Source: VXNE01 sp965217825
GTDB lineage: Bacteria > Pseudomonadota > Gammaproteobacteria > Pseudomonadales > Azotimanducaceae
Assembly: GCA_965217825.1 (NCBI GenBank)
Contig: OZ244571.1
Location: 2,108,001-2,172,000, forward strand
Length of the DNA stretch: 64,000 nt
Reading direction: 5' to 3'
The position numbers and the translations under genes are program-made. The notes beneath the pieces are model-generated. The model saw nothing but the letters and a program-made list of their open reading frames with translations, was not told where the DNA came from and did not search any database. Each line of letters opens with the position of its first letter. Position 1 is the stretch's first letter. Shown here piece after piece: positions 24,324 through 32,626 of the stretch.

Positions 24324-25085
24324 ATGAAAGGGATGCAGGCCGCCTGCCCGCCACATTTCCGAAGAGCAGCGGCGCGCCGGACGGCGAGCGGCTTGACGTT
24401 GCTCGAGATGCTGGTCGTGTTCGTGCTCGCATCGCTGGTCGGCACGCTCCTGATCCAGGGCACCGGCTTCTTCCTCGGCCAGTACGACACCGTGAAACGC
24501 ATCGGCCGCGAGGCCTCCTCCGAGGCGCTGCAACAAGGCTGGTTCGCGTCGACCGTCCACGCCATGGTGCCCTATTTGGCGGAGGGCAGGCGGGGCTTTG
24601 TCGGCGACTTCGAATCCTTCCAGGGCGTCACCACACAAGCGCTACGGGCACCTTCGGGCATCCCCGTCGCCGCCCGCTGGTCCATCGTCGCAGACGAGGC
24701 GGGCACCGCCGTCGTCTATGCTGAGGAACCGTCTCCATGCCCTTCGGACACCCGGGGTGCGAACGGGACCGCGACCCGACCGCCCCGAAGCGCCGGAACG
24801 GATAGCCACTCTGGGAACCCCGCCCAAGGCTTGGGCGACATCGCCTGCGGCGTAGGCGCCGCGCCCTTCGAGGACGCCCGCTGGACGGTGCTCGAATCCG
24901 ACGAGCCACTGATCTTTTTGTACGCGGGCCTTGATCGCGCCTGGCGGGCGCACTGGCCCGTCGACGGCGTGCGGGAATGGATTCCCCGCCAGGTCAGGCT
25001 GGTCACATCCGCCGGGCAAACCGTCTGGATCGCGAGCTTCGGCCTGCACCCCGAGCCGGTGGGCAACCCGAGGGATTTCAGGTGA
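24324..25085 (+). CDS. gspJ: Minor pseudopilin GspJ
   Basis: 253 aa with prepilin signal TASG|LTLLEMLVVFVLASLVGTLL and a long GspJ-like domain (GWFASTVHAMVPYL, GRRGFVGDFESFQGVT, EWIPRQVRLVTSAG). The residue after the cleavage-site Gly is Leu rather than the more common Phe. ATG 24324 lies 7 bp after the gspI stop. The end overlaps gspK (GTGA). Confidence 0.87.
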   Translation: MKGMQAACPPHFRRAAARRTASGLTLLEMLVVFVLASLVGTLLIQGTGFFLGQYDTVKRIGREASSEALQQGWFASTVHAMVPYLAEGRRGFVGDFESFQGVTTQALRAPSGIPVAARWSIVADEAGTAVVYAEEPSPCPSDTRGANGTATRPPRSAGTDSHSGNPAQGLGDIACGVGAAPFEDARWTVLESDEPLIFLYAGLDRAWRAHWPVDGVREWIPRQVRLVTSAGQTVWIASFGLHPEPVGNPRDFR

Positions 25086-26455
25086 CCCGTTTTTTTTGGG
25101 ACACTCACCTTTGGGACACCCATCGTCTTTGGGACACCCATCACCGCTTTTTTTCGGACACCCATACCGGTAAGGACACCCACCGCGATAGGGACACCCA
25201 CCGTGCTCCCGCCAGGGACACCCACCGCGAGCCTCGCCTGAATCGCGGCTTCGTGCTCGTCGCGACGCTTTGGACCCTGGCGGCGATGGCTGTCCTCGGG
25301 GCGTACATCGATGGCGTCGCATCGGCCGACATCGAGCGCGCTGCTGCTGCGAAGGCCGCGCTCGAACGGGAACTCGCGCGGCGCAGTACGGAGGCGACGC
25401 TGGGCTACCTGATGTCGACGGGTCGCATGAATCATCGCGGTCTGATGCTGGAGTCCGAGCAGTCCTTCTCCGACGCGGAGGGCAACAGGGGCCCGGACCG
25501 AAGCGTGGGCGTGATCGTGGTCTCAGGCGGAACCTACGCCGGCCTTGGTGGCACGCGCTTCTCCATCCAGGACGAGAACGGCCTCGTGTCCGTCAACTTC
25601 CCGCGCAGCGCCAACTTCGCTGCCACGCTGTCGTATGCGGGCGTTGCGTCCACGGACATCGCCCGCATCGTCCCCAGGGTGGAGGACTACGTCGACATGG
25701 ACGACGACCTCTCCCTGAGCGGCGCAGAGCGTTTCGACTACGACAAGACCACCTCGCCCGCACCGGGTGGCCGCGCCGCAACGTCCTACCAGACCAGCGT
25801 GATTTCCCGCGCGCGGAACCGAGCCCCGAGCGCCTCCCGGACCGCAAACAGCCAAGGTCCTGGCAGCACCAGCGGAGGCCCCGACACGGCTTCGGACCTC
25901 CGGTTTCCAAATCCATCGAACTGGACCATGGCCACGCCTCTGGAACTGAGGCGCGTCCTCGGCGTCGGCGACCTCATTGCCCCCGGCCAGTGGCGCCGCC
26001 TCCTGCCCATGCTCACGATGCGCCAGACCGCCGGCCACAACTTCAACACCATGCGGCCCGATGTCCTCGCCGCGGTCCTCGAGCTGGACCAGGGCGCGGT
26101 CGACAACATCCTCGCCGAGCGCGCCGAACGCTCCGTTGCGAGCCTGAACCGCGTCGCCATGCTGACGGGCACCCACGTGGACATCGATCCGATGGGCGTG
26201 CAGGGGCTGCCGTCCCGCTTCCTCAGAGTCTCCATCTGGCATAATGCCAGCGGTTTGCGGTCCGTCGCCGGCATGGCGCTGACCCCTTTCGGGGACGCCC
26301 CCTGGCGCATCGACTACCGCTACAAGGAGCAAATGGCGCCCGCGCTCACCCGAGCAGAGCCCACAGGAGCCCATCGAGACCCCACGGAGCCCCCGATTGA
26401 CAACGAGTCGAGCGATGCTGGCGTTCTCCAGGCTGCGACGCCGCTTCTCCAATAA
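25082..26455 (+). CDS. gspK: Minor pseudopilin GspK with repeat-encoded leader
   Basis: 457 aa from GTG 25082, overlapping the gspJ stop. The signal helix is NRG|FVLVATLWTLAAMAVLGAYIDG, followed by a GspK alpha-domain (SIQDENGLVSVNF, then VPRVEDYVDMDDD, then GHNFNTMRPDVLAAVLEL). The gene is unusual in having a ~52-residue leader before the cleavage site, made of Asp-Thr-His repeats encoded by GGACACCCA units; pseudopilin leaders are usually about 6-20 residues. An internal start cannot be excluded, but none with a clear ribosome site lies between the repeats and the signal. The leader would be cytoplasmic and removed by GspO. Confidence 0.85.
   Translation: MTRFFWDTHLWDTHRLWDTHHRFFSDTHTGKDTHRDRDTHRAPARDTHREPRLNRGFVLVATLWTLAAMAVLGAYIDGVASADIERAAAAKAALERELARRSTEATLGYLMSTGRMNHRGLMLESEQSFSDAEGNRGPDRSVGVIVVSGGTYAGLGGTRFSIQDENGLVSVNFPRSANFAATLSYAGVASTDIARIVPRVEDYVDMDDDLSLSGAERFDYDKTTSPAPGGRAATSYQTSVISRARNRAPSASRTANSQGPGSTSGGPDTASDLRFPNPSNWTMATPLELRRVLGVGDLIAPGQWRRLLPMLTMRQTAGHNFNTMRPDVLAAVLELDQGAVDNILAERAERSVASLNRVAMLTGTHVDIDPMGVQGLPSRFLRVSIWHNASGLRSVAGMALTPFGDAPWRIDYRYKEQMAPALTRAEPTGAHRDPTEPPIDNESSDAGVLQAATPLLQ
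25090..25235 (+). repeat. GGACACCCA(C/T) units inside the gspK leader
   Basis: Eight units (one as GGACACTCACC) are separated by TTTGG, CGTCTTTGG, CCGCTTTTTTTC and similar spacers. All remain in the frame that reads Asp-Thr-His. The homopolymer runs (TTTTTTTTGG, CTTTTTTTCGG) are notable as slippage sites that could shift the frame. Confidence 0.9.
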
Positions 26456-27551
26456 GTCCAACGTCATTCAGACGCGGCAGGGCACGGAGCGCCTGCCCTT
26501 CAGGTCGCTCCATGCCCACTGGATCGTCGGCCGCGGTCTCTGCATGTATCGCTCGGAGGACTTCGCCAACGTGCCCAGCAACAAACGGCGTGCGGCGCTG
26601 GACCTCAAGTTGCCGCTGTGGAGCCCGTTTGCCCGCACCGGCCATCACTGCGTCTGGGAGGGCGGCAAGGCCATGGTCTGGTTCTGGGACGCGGACGCGG
26701 TGCCTGCGGTTTCCGCCACCGATCCGCACGACACATCCCCAGACGCGCCCCCGAGCCCCAACGCCCCGTCCTCAAAAACGCGGCCCCGCATCCGCCCGGA
26801 GACGGTCTTCCTGTCCCGCATGTCCGATGGCGTCAACCTGCAGGCCTGTCGCGAAGGCTTCGAACTGCAGCACTGGCGCGACCGCGTGCTGGAACACGCA
26901 TTCTGGTTCGGCCAACGTCCGGACCAGGCGCGCATTGAGAGCGTCCTGGCTCAATGGGGCGCCGATGTCGAAGCCGAAGCGCCGCGACCGGGGCCGCCAA
27001 ACCCCGCACTCGCCGGGCAAGCGACCGCCAGCGTGTCAACCGCGCAAGACCTGACCCACGAGCCCTGGTCCAGCTCGCCGACGCCCCAGGAGTGGCTGGA
27101 AGCCAACGAGCGCCCGCTGGCGACCGCCGTGCTTCTCGTCCTCGTCCTGACCGCGACCTGGCATGAAGCGCGCTACTGGCAGGCCCGCTACCTCCACCGG
27201 GCAGCCGAAGCGGAATTCGCCGGGCTGCAACAGGACCTCGACCCCATCCTCTCGGCCCGCAACGAACTGCTGACCTTGCGGGGGCGCAATCTGGCCCTGT
27301 CGGAGATCCTGCGCGAACCGTCCCAGGCGTACCTCATGGGCCTGGTTGACAGCGCCATCCCAGGCCCCGACGCGCGCTTCCGCCAGTGGTCCTACCAGCA
27401 GCGCGAACTCTCGGTGGTGGTCGTAGACGAAAGCGCGGACCCCATCGCCTATGTCCGCTCGCTCGAGGCTCAGCCCATGTTCCAGGACGTCTCCGCGGAA
27501 CAGGGCCGCAAGGAAAACGAGATCCGAATGAACCTGACGGTGAGCCCATGA
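26415..27551 (+). CDS. gspL: T2SS assembly protein GspL-like
   Basis: 378 aa. It has a cytoplasmic N-terminal part rich in basic residues (about 1-230), one transmembrane helix (ATAVLLVLVLTATWHEARYW near 240-258), then a periplasmic coiled coil and ferredoxin-like domain (FRQWSYQQRELSVVVVDES). This matches GspL topology and position. ATG 26415 is preferred to TTG 26397. The actin-like N-terminal fold of GspL is poorly conserved, and the region 100-130 is Pro/Ser-rich. It recruits GspE to the membrane. It overlaps gspM by four bases. Confidence 0.8.
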   Translation: MLAFSRLRRRFSNKSNVIQTRQGTERLPFRSLHAHWIVGRGLCMYRSEDFANVPSNKRRAALDLKLPLWSPFARTGHHCVWEGGKAMVWFWDADAVPAVSATDPHDTSPDAPPSPNAPSSKTRPRIRPETVFLSRMSDGVNLQACREGFELQHWRDRVLEHAFWFGQRPDQARIESVLAQWGADVEAEAPRPGPPNPALAGQATASVSTAQDLTHEPWSSSPTPQEWLEANERPLATAVLLVLVLTATWHEARYWQARYLHRAAEAEFAGLQQDLDPILSARNELLTLRGRNLALSEILREPSQAYLMGLVDSAIPGPDARFRQWSYQQRELSVVVVDESADPIAYVRSLEAQPMFQDVSAEQGRKENEIRMNLTVSP

Positions 27552-28144
27552 CGCCCGCGAACTCCGCGTCCGCCTCGCGCGTTCGAAGCGCCCTGGCCCC
27601 GCTGCGCCAGGAGTTCACAACCAACATAAGGGTGCGCCTCGGCGTCTGGTGCGTCCTCGCGATGGTCTTCCTCTACTGGATACTCGTGCGCTCCGACGAC
27701 CTGCAGGCGGCCCGTGCCGAATACGCCGGGGAAATCGCCCGCCTCGAGCGCGCGCAGGACGCCCGCGCCGACGAAGACTGGCCGCTTCTGCTGGAGGCCG
27801 AGCAACGCACTGGCGCGGAGCTCACTACCAGCTTGTGGCAGGCCGAAACCGAGGGCGTCGCAAAGGCCCGCCTGCTGGGTGCCCTCACCGAGCTTGCCGG
27901 CGAGATCGACCTGCGGGACCACCGCGTCCAGCCCGGAGTGACGCAACCCGTCGCGGACGCGCCCGATATCTGGCGGGTGCAGGCGCGCCTCACCGCCCGC
28001 CACCGCATGGGCGCCGAGCTGCGGCTGCTCCACGCCCTCGCGACCTACCCCAAGAAGCTCGTGGTCGATCGTCTGGACATCAGCCAGACCCGGTCCCGCG
28101 TCAACATCCTGGTATCCGCGTACTTCGTGGGTCTCGCGCCGTAA
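27548..28144 (+). CDS. gspM: T2SS assembly protein GspM-like
   Basis: 198 aa with a short cytoplasmic tail, one transmembrane helix (VWCVLAMVFLYWILV, about 33-47) and a periplasmic ferredoxin-like domain ending RSRVNILVSAYFVGLAP. Topology and position after gspL fit GspM. It overlaps gspL by ATGA. Its last about 60 bp are the most-copied gene segment in the window, with derivative tails at 29434, 30258, 30601 and 33478. Confidence 0.82.
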   Translation: MTPANSASASRVRSALAPLRQEFTTNIRVRLGVWCVLAMVFLYWILVRSDDLQAARAEYAGEIARLERAQDARADEDWPLLLEAEQRTGAELTTSLWQAETEGVAKARLLGALTELAGEIDLRDHRVQPGVTQPVADAPDIWRVQARLTARHRMGAELRLLHALATYPKKLVVDRLDISQTRSRVNILVSAYFVGLAP

Positions 28145-28324
28145 GCCGGGTGACGTTGTCCCGGCGGGCACGACGCGACATCGCCATTCCCCGCTCCCGT
28201 AGGCAAACTGATTCAGGTTTTTGCCGCCTCTTCCCGGATTGAACTCCGGCGTCGCTTTCCCGAATGAACTGCTCGGTCCGCGACAGCGCTCCTTGGATTG
28301 ACGACAGCGCGGGGCCACGCGCAC

Positions 28325-28422
28325 CACGACATTTCTCACGCGCGAAACGGCGATTTCTTCCGCGCGGGAAGGATCAATGTCCGTTGTTGGCCCCAATGTT
28401 CCCGGGCTATCTTCCAACCATG
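28325..28422 (+). promoter_or_regulatory. Shared promoter/palindrome element, copy 1
   Basis: It contains TTTCTCACGCG, the core CGGCGATTTC and a second CGCG, then AATGTCCGTTGTTGG. A candidate -35 TTGTTG and -10 TATCTT are 18 bp apart, with the ATG about 10 bp downstream. Five further copies precede other genes in this region (29581, 30743, 35075, 36914, 40386). The 180 bp between gspM and this element hold no gene. Confidence 0.6.
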
Positions 28423-29145
28423 AGACGCCCGCCACCACGTAGGTCACCGCCAGGCCGACATTCGGTGCCATACCAGATCGAACCCGAGCTCTCCGCTCAC
28501 CTATTGCAGCGACCGGAGTACGGCATGGGCTACCAACTCGCGACCGCCCCGCCCAGGGACGGCGGCGGCAACGAACCACATAACTACGCGATCATCAACG
28601 CTACCTGGGCTCTGTCCATGACCGAGGACTGGCTGCCAGACCCGGACGACCTCCGGGGATTCGACGACTACCTTGCCACTCTCGCCTCCGCCTCGTCGTC
28701 CCCGCGTCCCGTTGTGCTCGTCGAAAACCCGGTCTCGTTCCCCGATCAGTTCCCCTTTGTCATCGACGACCTCTCCCTCCTCGTCCATGGCTCCTTTGAG
28801 GCCACCGTCCACAAACATCAGCGCTTCCGTCGTTTCTCCGCCTTCTCCAACGACCGACGCATCCGGCCGGACTCGAGCCTCCGTGGTGGCACCTACGTCA
28901 CGTCCGTCAACGATGCCGACCATGTCAACACCGGGCTCTCCGCCGTCGCCCGCTACGCCCTGCCGAGCCATGCACCCGCCATCTTCAGGTTCGACGTCAC
29001 CATTCGTCCCGAGAAACCGGTAACGCTAGTGTGTGGTACGGTAAAACCCGCGTATGACCAATCTGGAGGCGGCATCGAGTTCCGAATCCTCGACGATGGC
29101 CAAGCCGTTGCGTCCACACAACCAAACGTTCTCCCCGCCTGGTAG
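28423..29145 (+). CDS. Hypothetical protein with PEYGMGYQ motif
   Basis: 240 aa from ATG 28423, just downstream of the shared promoter element. The N-terminus has YQIEPELSAHLLQRPEYGMGYQLA, related to the LPESGMGFQNA motif of the next gene. The middle is Ser/Pro/Asp-rich, and the C-terminus ends in QAVASTQPNVLPAW. I know GMGYQ proteins only as uncharacterised. The first part may be antitoxin- or regulator-like, but that is not shown. The 3' end of the gene is copied at about 31525-31562. Base composition resembles that of its neighbours. Confidence 0.5.
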   Translation, partial: RRPPPRRSPPGRHSVPYQIEPELSAHLLQRPEYGMGYQLATAPPRDGGGNEPHNYAIINATWALSMTEDWLPDPDDLRGFDDYLATLASASSSPRPVVLVENPVSFPDQFPFVIDDLSLLVHGSFEATVHKHQRFRRFSAFSNDRRIRPDSSLRGGTYVTSVNDADHVNTGLSAVARYALPSHAPAIFRFDVTIRPEKPVTLVCGTVKPAYDQSGGGIEFRILDDGQAVASTQPNVLPAW

Positions 29146-29157
29146 CGGACAGCGGTC

Positions 29158-29373
29158 GTGACCGTTCACCTTCCGCAACCCTGGATCGACCGGCTTTGCC
29201 AACTCCCCGAGTCCGGCATGGGCTTCCAGAACGCCTTTATCCGTCTCGCCAACGGCGACTCCCTCAAGGTCACGATCTTCAACGCCGACCAGTTCGAGTT
29301 GCCCGCCGACCGTCCCGCCCTCGACACCCGCGACATCGTCGACATCCGCTTGGTCGCGACCGACATCCGGTGA
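29158..29373 (+). CDS. Small GMGFQ-motif protein
   Basis: 71 aa, GTG start 13 bp after the previous gene. The sequence LCQLPESGMGFQNAFIRLANG is followed by LKVTIFNADQFELP and DIVDIRLVATDIR. It is compact and mixed alpha/beta. The GMGFQ motif is shared with the upstream protein, so the two probably form a functional pair. A 5'-deleted copy lies at 31580-31687. Function unknown. Confidence 0.55.
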   Translation: MTVHLPQPWIDRLCQLPESGMGFQNAFIRLANGDSLKVTIFNADQFELPADRPALDTRDIVDIRLVATDIR

Positions 29374-29433
29374 TCGGCGGCCCCCCGGCCTACCCCTGGT
29401 TTGGGAAAGGCCAGTTTGAAAACACCATCGAAA

Positions 29434-29505
29434 GCCAGACCCAGTCCCGCGTCAACATCCTCGTGCCCGCCTACTTCGTCGGTCTGACGCCGGAATCCGC
29501 GTGAC
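29434..29505 (+). repeat. gspM 3'-end copy (tail 1)
   Basis: It encodes SQTQSRVNILVPAYFVGLTPES and is about 85 percent identical to codons near the gspM end (SQTRSRVNILVSAYFVGLAP). It is followed by a spacer and the shared promoter element, like the original. The rest of 29374-29786 has no convincing gene. Confidence 0.88.
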
Positions 29506-29580
29506 CCGCCGGCGAGGACATCTCGATCCCGGTTCTGGCAGCGGAACGGCTTCGGGTTTCGGCGGTACGGTTCCACGCGC

Positions 29581-29660
29581 CACGACATTATCTCGCGCGA
29601 GAAGCGGCGATTTCGTGCGCGGGGGATGGTCAATGTCCGTTGGCCGGCACTGTGCCGGCG
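29581..29660 (+). promoter_or_regulatory. Shared promoter/palindrome element, copy 2
   Basis: It reads CACGACATTATCTCGCGCG, then AGCGGCGATTTCGTGCGCG, then GGTCAATGTCCGTTGGC. It is followed by GGTAAGTTGTGGCCATGAC, but the ATG opens only a nine-codon frame. The real downstream gene is the SinR/Cas2-like one at 29787. Confidence 0.55.
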
Positions 29661-29786
29661 TGGTAAGTTGTGGCCATGACACGAAGTCCTCGAAGTCCTT
29701 GACAGTTCCCTGCGGGCAGCGAGAATTTTCGGTCGAATGCAGAGTGACTCCCGCCGAGATTGGGAGCGCGAAATCGGGAGGGTCGC

Positions 29787-30062
29787 ATGGCCGCCTACAT
29801 GGTCACATACGATCTGTCCCAGCCCAGGCGCGACTACCCGCGCCTGGGCGAGCGAATCAAGGCAATCTCGGGTACTTGGGCGCTCATCACGGAGTCTTCT
29901 TGGATTGTTGTGAGCACGTCAAAGTCGGCCACTGTCATTCGAGACGATCTCATCCAGGCCATCGACAACGATGATTCACTGTTCGTCGCTGAATTGACCG
30001 GCGCGACCGCATGGAGAGGACTTCCGGCTCAGCGCACCGACTGGTTGAAGGCCAACCTGTGA
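29787..30062 (+). CDS. SinR/Cas2-like ferredoxin-fold protein
   Basis: 91 aa with the ribosome site GGGAGGG just upstream. It begins MAAYMVTYDLSQPRRDYPRL and continues with SGTWALITESSWIVVSTSKSA and DDSLFVAELTGATAWRGL. This is the layout of the small 'SinR family' proteins, relatives of Cas2/VapD with a beta-alpha-beta ferredoxin fold, often found in defence or toxin loci without CRISPR. No cas1 or CRISPR array is nearby. Its stop overlaps the next start (TGATG). Confidence 0.7.
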   Translation: MAAYMVTYDLSQPRRDYPRLGERIKAISGTWALITESSWIVVSTSKSATVIRDDLIQAIDNDDSLFVAELTGATAWRGLPAQRTDWLKANL

Positions 30063-30223
30063 TGGACGAGACAGTGGGACGAGGCTATGCCACCCGAGAG
30101 GACATTCGGCACCTCGAAGATAGGATCGACAAACGCATTGACAAGCTCGACAACCGTCTATGGTTGCTTTTGGCGACAGTTTTGGTCGCGGCGGTGGCTG
30201 TGATATTCAAGGGAAGTGTCTGA
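30062..30223 (+). CDS. Small coiled-coil membrane protein paired with the SinR-like gene
   Basis: 53 aa: a charged helix (REDIRHLEDRIDKRIDKLDNR) followed by one transmembrane helix (LWLLLATVLVAAVAVIF). It is translated from TGATG overlap with the SinR-like gene. The arrangement suggests a membrane-anchored partner. The TM-after-coil layout recalls the three larger coiled-coil proteins at 50-54 kb. Confidence 0.65.
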   Translation: MDETVGRGYATREDIRHLEDRIDKRIDKLDNRLWLLLATVLVAAVAVIFKGSV

Positions 30224-30257
30224 TGCCGATAGCGCCGAACGGCGAGATTCGTCCGCA

Positions 30258-30290
30258 ACCTTCGTAGGTTTCACTCCGGAATCCGAATCC
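30258..30290 (+). repeat. gspM 3'-end copy (tail 2, short)
   Basis: CCTTCGTAGGTTTCACTCCG followed by GAATCCGAA corresponds to the last codons of tail 1 (YFVGLTPES). About 50 bp later the MATE C-terminal fragment begins, reproducing the gspM-tail/MATE junction seen at 33478-33600. Confidence 0.65.
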
Positions 30291-30342
30291 CGGGTGCCCC
30301 TCAGATCAACGCCCCAGCGCCCCGACCAACCAACCCACCCGA

Positions 30343-30600
30343 TCACCGCAGCCTCAGCCTGTCGATCCGCACCGGATCGCGGGAGATTCGCGCAAGCCGG
30401 GCGAACAACGCGCTCGCGACAACGGCGAGTCCGACCACGAGCCCCCACCACATGCCGTACACGCCGATTCCCGGGATGCTCTGGAGCCCGAAGCACAGGG
30501 AGGCACCCACCGGCAGTCCGAACAGCCAGTAGGCGACCAGCGCGATCACCATCGGCGCGCGGGTGTCCTTGTAGCCGCGCAGGGACATCAGCCAGTCCCC
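30343..30600 (-). pseudogene. MATE transporter C-terminal fragment (copy a)
   Basis: It encodes LRGYKDTRAPMVIALVAYWLFGLPVG...ARISRDPVRIDRLRLR, the last about 80 residues of the intact MATE gene (33594-34979). The fragment ends abruptly at the gspM tail at 30601. Confidence 0.9.
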
Positions 30601-30660
30601 GTCCGGCGTCAACATCCTCGTGCCCGCCTACTTCGGCAGTCTCGCGCCGGAATTGGCATT
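30601..30660 (+). repeat. gspM 3'-end copy (tail 3)
   Basis: GCGTCAACATCCTCGTGCCC, then GCCTACTTCGGCAGTCTCGC; it joins the MATE fragment directly. A ~80-bp spacer and shared element copy 3 follow, repeating the tail-spacer-element order seen after gspM itself. Confidence 0.85.
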
Positions 30661-30742
30661 GCGTTGTCCTGACGAGCACGATGCGATCCGTCCCGACTTG
30701 TCCCTGGTTGATCTCCCGGCGTCCCCCTGGGTTGACCGCGAT

Positions 30743-30840
30743 ACTTCTCACGCAGGAAGCGGCGATTTCTCACAAGCTATAAGGATCAATGTCCATTGTT
30801 GGCGCAATGCTTCCGCGCTATTTTCGAATCATGAAAAGCG
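30743..30840 (+). promoter_or_regulatory. Shared promoter/palindrome element, copy 3
   Basis: It reads CTTCTCACGCAGGAAGCGGC, then GATTTCTCAC, then AATGTCCATTGTTGGCGC. The -35 TTGTTG and -10 TATTTT are 17 bp apart. An ATG (30831) follows within 15 bp but its frame has no recognisable homology; 30841-31041 shows no convincing gene. Confidence 0.6.
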
Positions 30841-31041
30841 ATCCAGAAGCGGTGCAAAGTTTTGGACTCTCAGTGCCACTCGGTCGGGCTATTCGCGCCT
30901 CCATTGAGCATGCTAACGGCAGCCCTTGGCGCGCGTTAAAATCGACATGGATTTCGAGTGCGGGAAAGCCCACAAAGTCTATTGCTAACAATAACTTCCA
31001 CAAAATGCAGACTTTCGGTTTTCGCTTCGGGGGGTTAGGCT

Positions 31042-31392
31042 ATGCTTGCTATGGTGGTTCGTTATCTATTCGACTCCGGGGGCCGTTGGATCGCCTTCGC
31101 TTCCGGGAAGTTCGTGTTTGGACGACATGGGGACCTGCTCGGGTGGATACCCTGGGACGACAATGAAAACGAGGTGGTGACGAAGGGAGGCGACTATCTC
31201 GGCACCATTGTGGGCAGCGCGGGAAGGCAAAGGCTGTACCGCTTCCATGATCACCCATACCGGGGGTATCCAGGGCGCCCATCCGATCCGGACTATCCAG
31301 GTTATCCGGGGCATCCGGGTGCCATCGATAGCACCTTGCCGCCTTTCGGCGCTGATGACATAGATCTACATTCATTCGTCTCAGAGGCGTAA
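31042..31392 (+). CDS. 4-fold beta flower-type protein
   Basis: 116 aa. The N-terminal part has repeated strands of the form YLFDSGGRWIAFASGKFVF, DLLGWIPWDDNENEVV, DYLGTIVGSAGRQRLYRF. A PYRGYPGRPSDPDYPGYPGH proline/glycine/tyrosine tail follows, then a short acidic end. This matches small proteins annotated as '4-fold beta flower'; their function is unknown. The next ORF starts inside its stop codon (TAATG). Confidence 0.7.
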   Translation: MLAMVVRYLFDSGGRWIAFASGKFVFGRHGDLLGWIPWDDNENEVVTKGGDYLGTIVGSAGRQRLYRFHDHPYRGYPGRPSDPDYPGYPGHPGAIDSTLPPFGADDIDLHSFVSEA

Positions 31393-31562
31393 TGGCCTTT
31401 GAACCGGAACCGCCAATGCCTGAGGCGGAGGAACTTTCGAACGCAAGTTGCACACCGATGAGTGACTCGGTAGCGCCAGCTCGCCATGTGGCAGATGCCG
31501 CAAAAGGAGGAGCAACGAGGTCAGTCGCGTCCAAGCAACCAGCCGTTCTCCCCGCTTGGTAG
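31392..31562 (+). CDS. Small ORF coupled to the beta flower gene, with borrowed 3' end
   Basis: 56 aa starting in TAATG overlap. It is acidic/proline-rich (MAFEPEPPMPEAEELS) and ends SVASKQPAVLPAW, which matches the end of the 28423-29145 protein (QAVASTQPNVLPAW). The DNA then continues with the same downstream sequence as that gene. It is probably a chimeric remnant formed at a duplication border rather than an old gene. Confidence 0.4.
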   Translation: MAFEPEPPMPEAEELSNASCTPMSDSVAPARHVADAAKGGATRSVASKQPAVLPAW

Positions 31563-31579
31563 CGGACGGCGGTCGTGAC

Positions 31580-31687
31580 ATGGTCACGGTCTTCAACGCC
31601 GACCAGTTCGAGTTGCCCGCCGACATGCCCGCCCTCGACACCCGCGACATTGTCGACATCCGCCTCGTCGCGGCCGACGTCCGGTGA
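31580..31687 (+). pseudogene. 5'-deleted copy of the small GMGFQ gene
   Basis: The sequence VTVFNADQFELPADMPALD...IVDIRLVAADVR is close to the last 36 residues of the 29158-29373 protein. The GMGFQ half is missing, with the deletion joining directly to the upstream flank GGTCGTGAC. It marks a border duplicate. Confidence 0.85.
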
Positions 31688-31788
31688 TCGGCGGCCCCCG
31701 GGCCTATAGAGGTATCACGCGCGCTCGCGCGAACCAACGCCCCGCACCCCGACCGACCCGCGCCCCTAACCAACCCCCGCTCCCCAAA

Positions 31789-32603
31789 TCACCGCAGCCT
31801 CAGCCTGTCGATCCGCACCGGATCCCTGGAGATTCGCGCAAGTCGCGCGAACAGCGCGCTCGCGACAACGGCGAGTCCGAGCACGAGCCCCCACCACATG
31901 CCGTACACGCCGATTCCCGGGATGCTCTGGAGCCCGAAGCACAGGGAGGCCCCACCGGCAGTCCGAACAGCCAGTAGGCGACGAGCGCGATCACCATCGG
32001 CGCGCGGGTGTCCTTGTAGCCGCGCAGGGTGCCCATCACGGTCGCCTGGGGGCCGTCGAAGACCTGGAACAGGGCGCCGAGCAGCAGCAGCCCCGCAGCG
32101 AGCTGGACGACGTCCGTTTCTTTCGTATACAGGCCGACGAGGTCGTGCCGCCAGATCAACAGGGCGGCGGCGAAGCCGACGCCCCATACGACCGCGGCGG
32201 AGGCCGCCACCCAGGCCGACCTGCTTGCGCCGGCGTAATCGTTCGCGCCCACGTTGAATCCGACGCGGATGGTCGCCGCCATGCCGAGCGCCAGGGGCAC
32301 CATGAACGTGACGCCCACGATGTTGAACGCGACCTGGTGCGCGGCGACTGTTTCGACCCCAAGTCGCCCGATCAGCAGCGTTGCCCCGGAGAAGAACGCA
32401 ACCTCCACGAACAGGGCCAGGCCGATCGGCAGTCCCAGTTGCAGGAGACGTCCAATCTCGGCCGGTTCCGGGCGCGAGAACGCGGAGAAAACGCCCGATG
32501 CCCGCACCCTTGACGCCGACACGACGACGAGCATGGCGATCAGCGAACAGGCCATCACGATAGCCGTCGACCAGCCGCAGCCGACGCCGCCCATGGCGGG
32601 TGG
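31789..32603 (-). pseudogene. MATE transporter C-terminal two-thirds (copy b, frameshifted)
   Basis: It corresponds to residues from about GGVGCGWSTAIVMACSLIAM to the MATE C-terminus, and is over 90 percent identical to 33594-34979. A one-base loss near 31950 (after WLFGLPVG) shifts the frame, and the N-terminal third is absent. The upstream edge joins the end of the PD-(D/E)XK gene. Confidence 0.9.
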
Positions 32604-32626
32604 GCGCTCGCGAATGGGTTGTTGGC

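Noticed and set aside
29787..30062. Cas2 of a CRISPR system
   Set aside because: No cas1, array or other cas gene is nearby; the sequence fits the standalone SinR-type relatives better.
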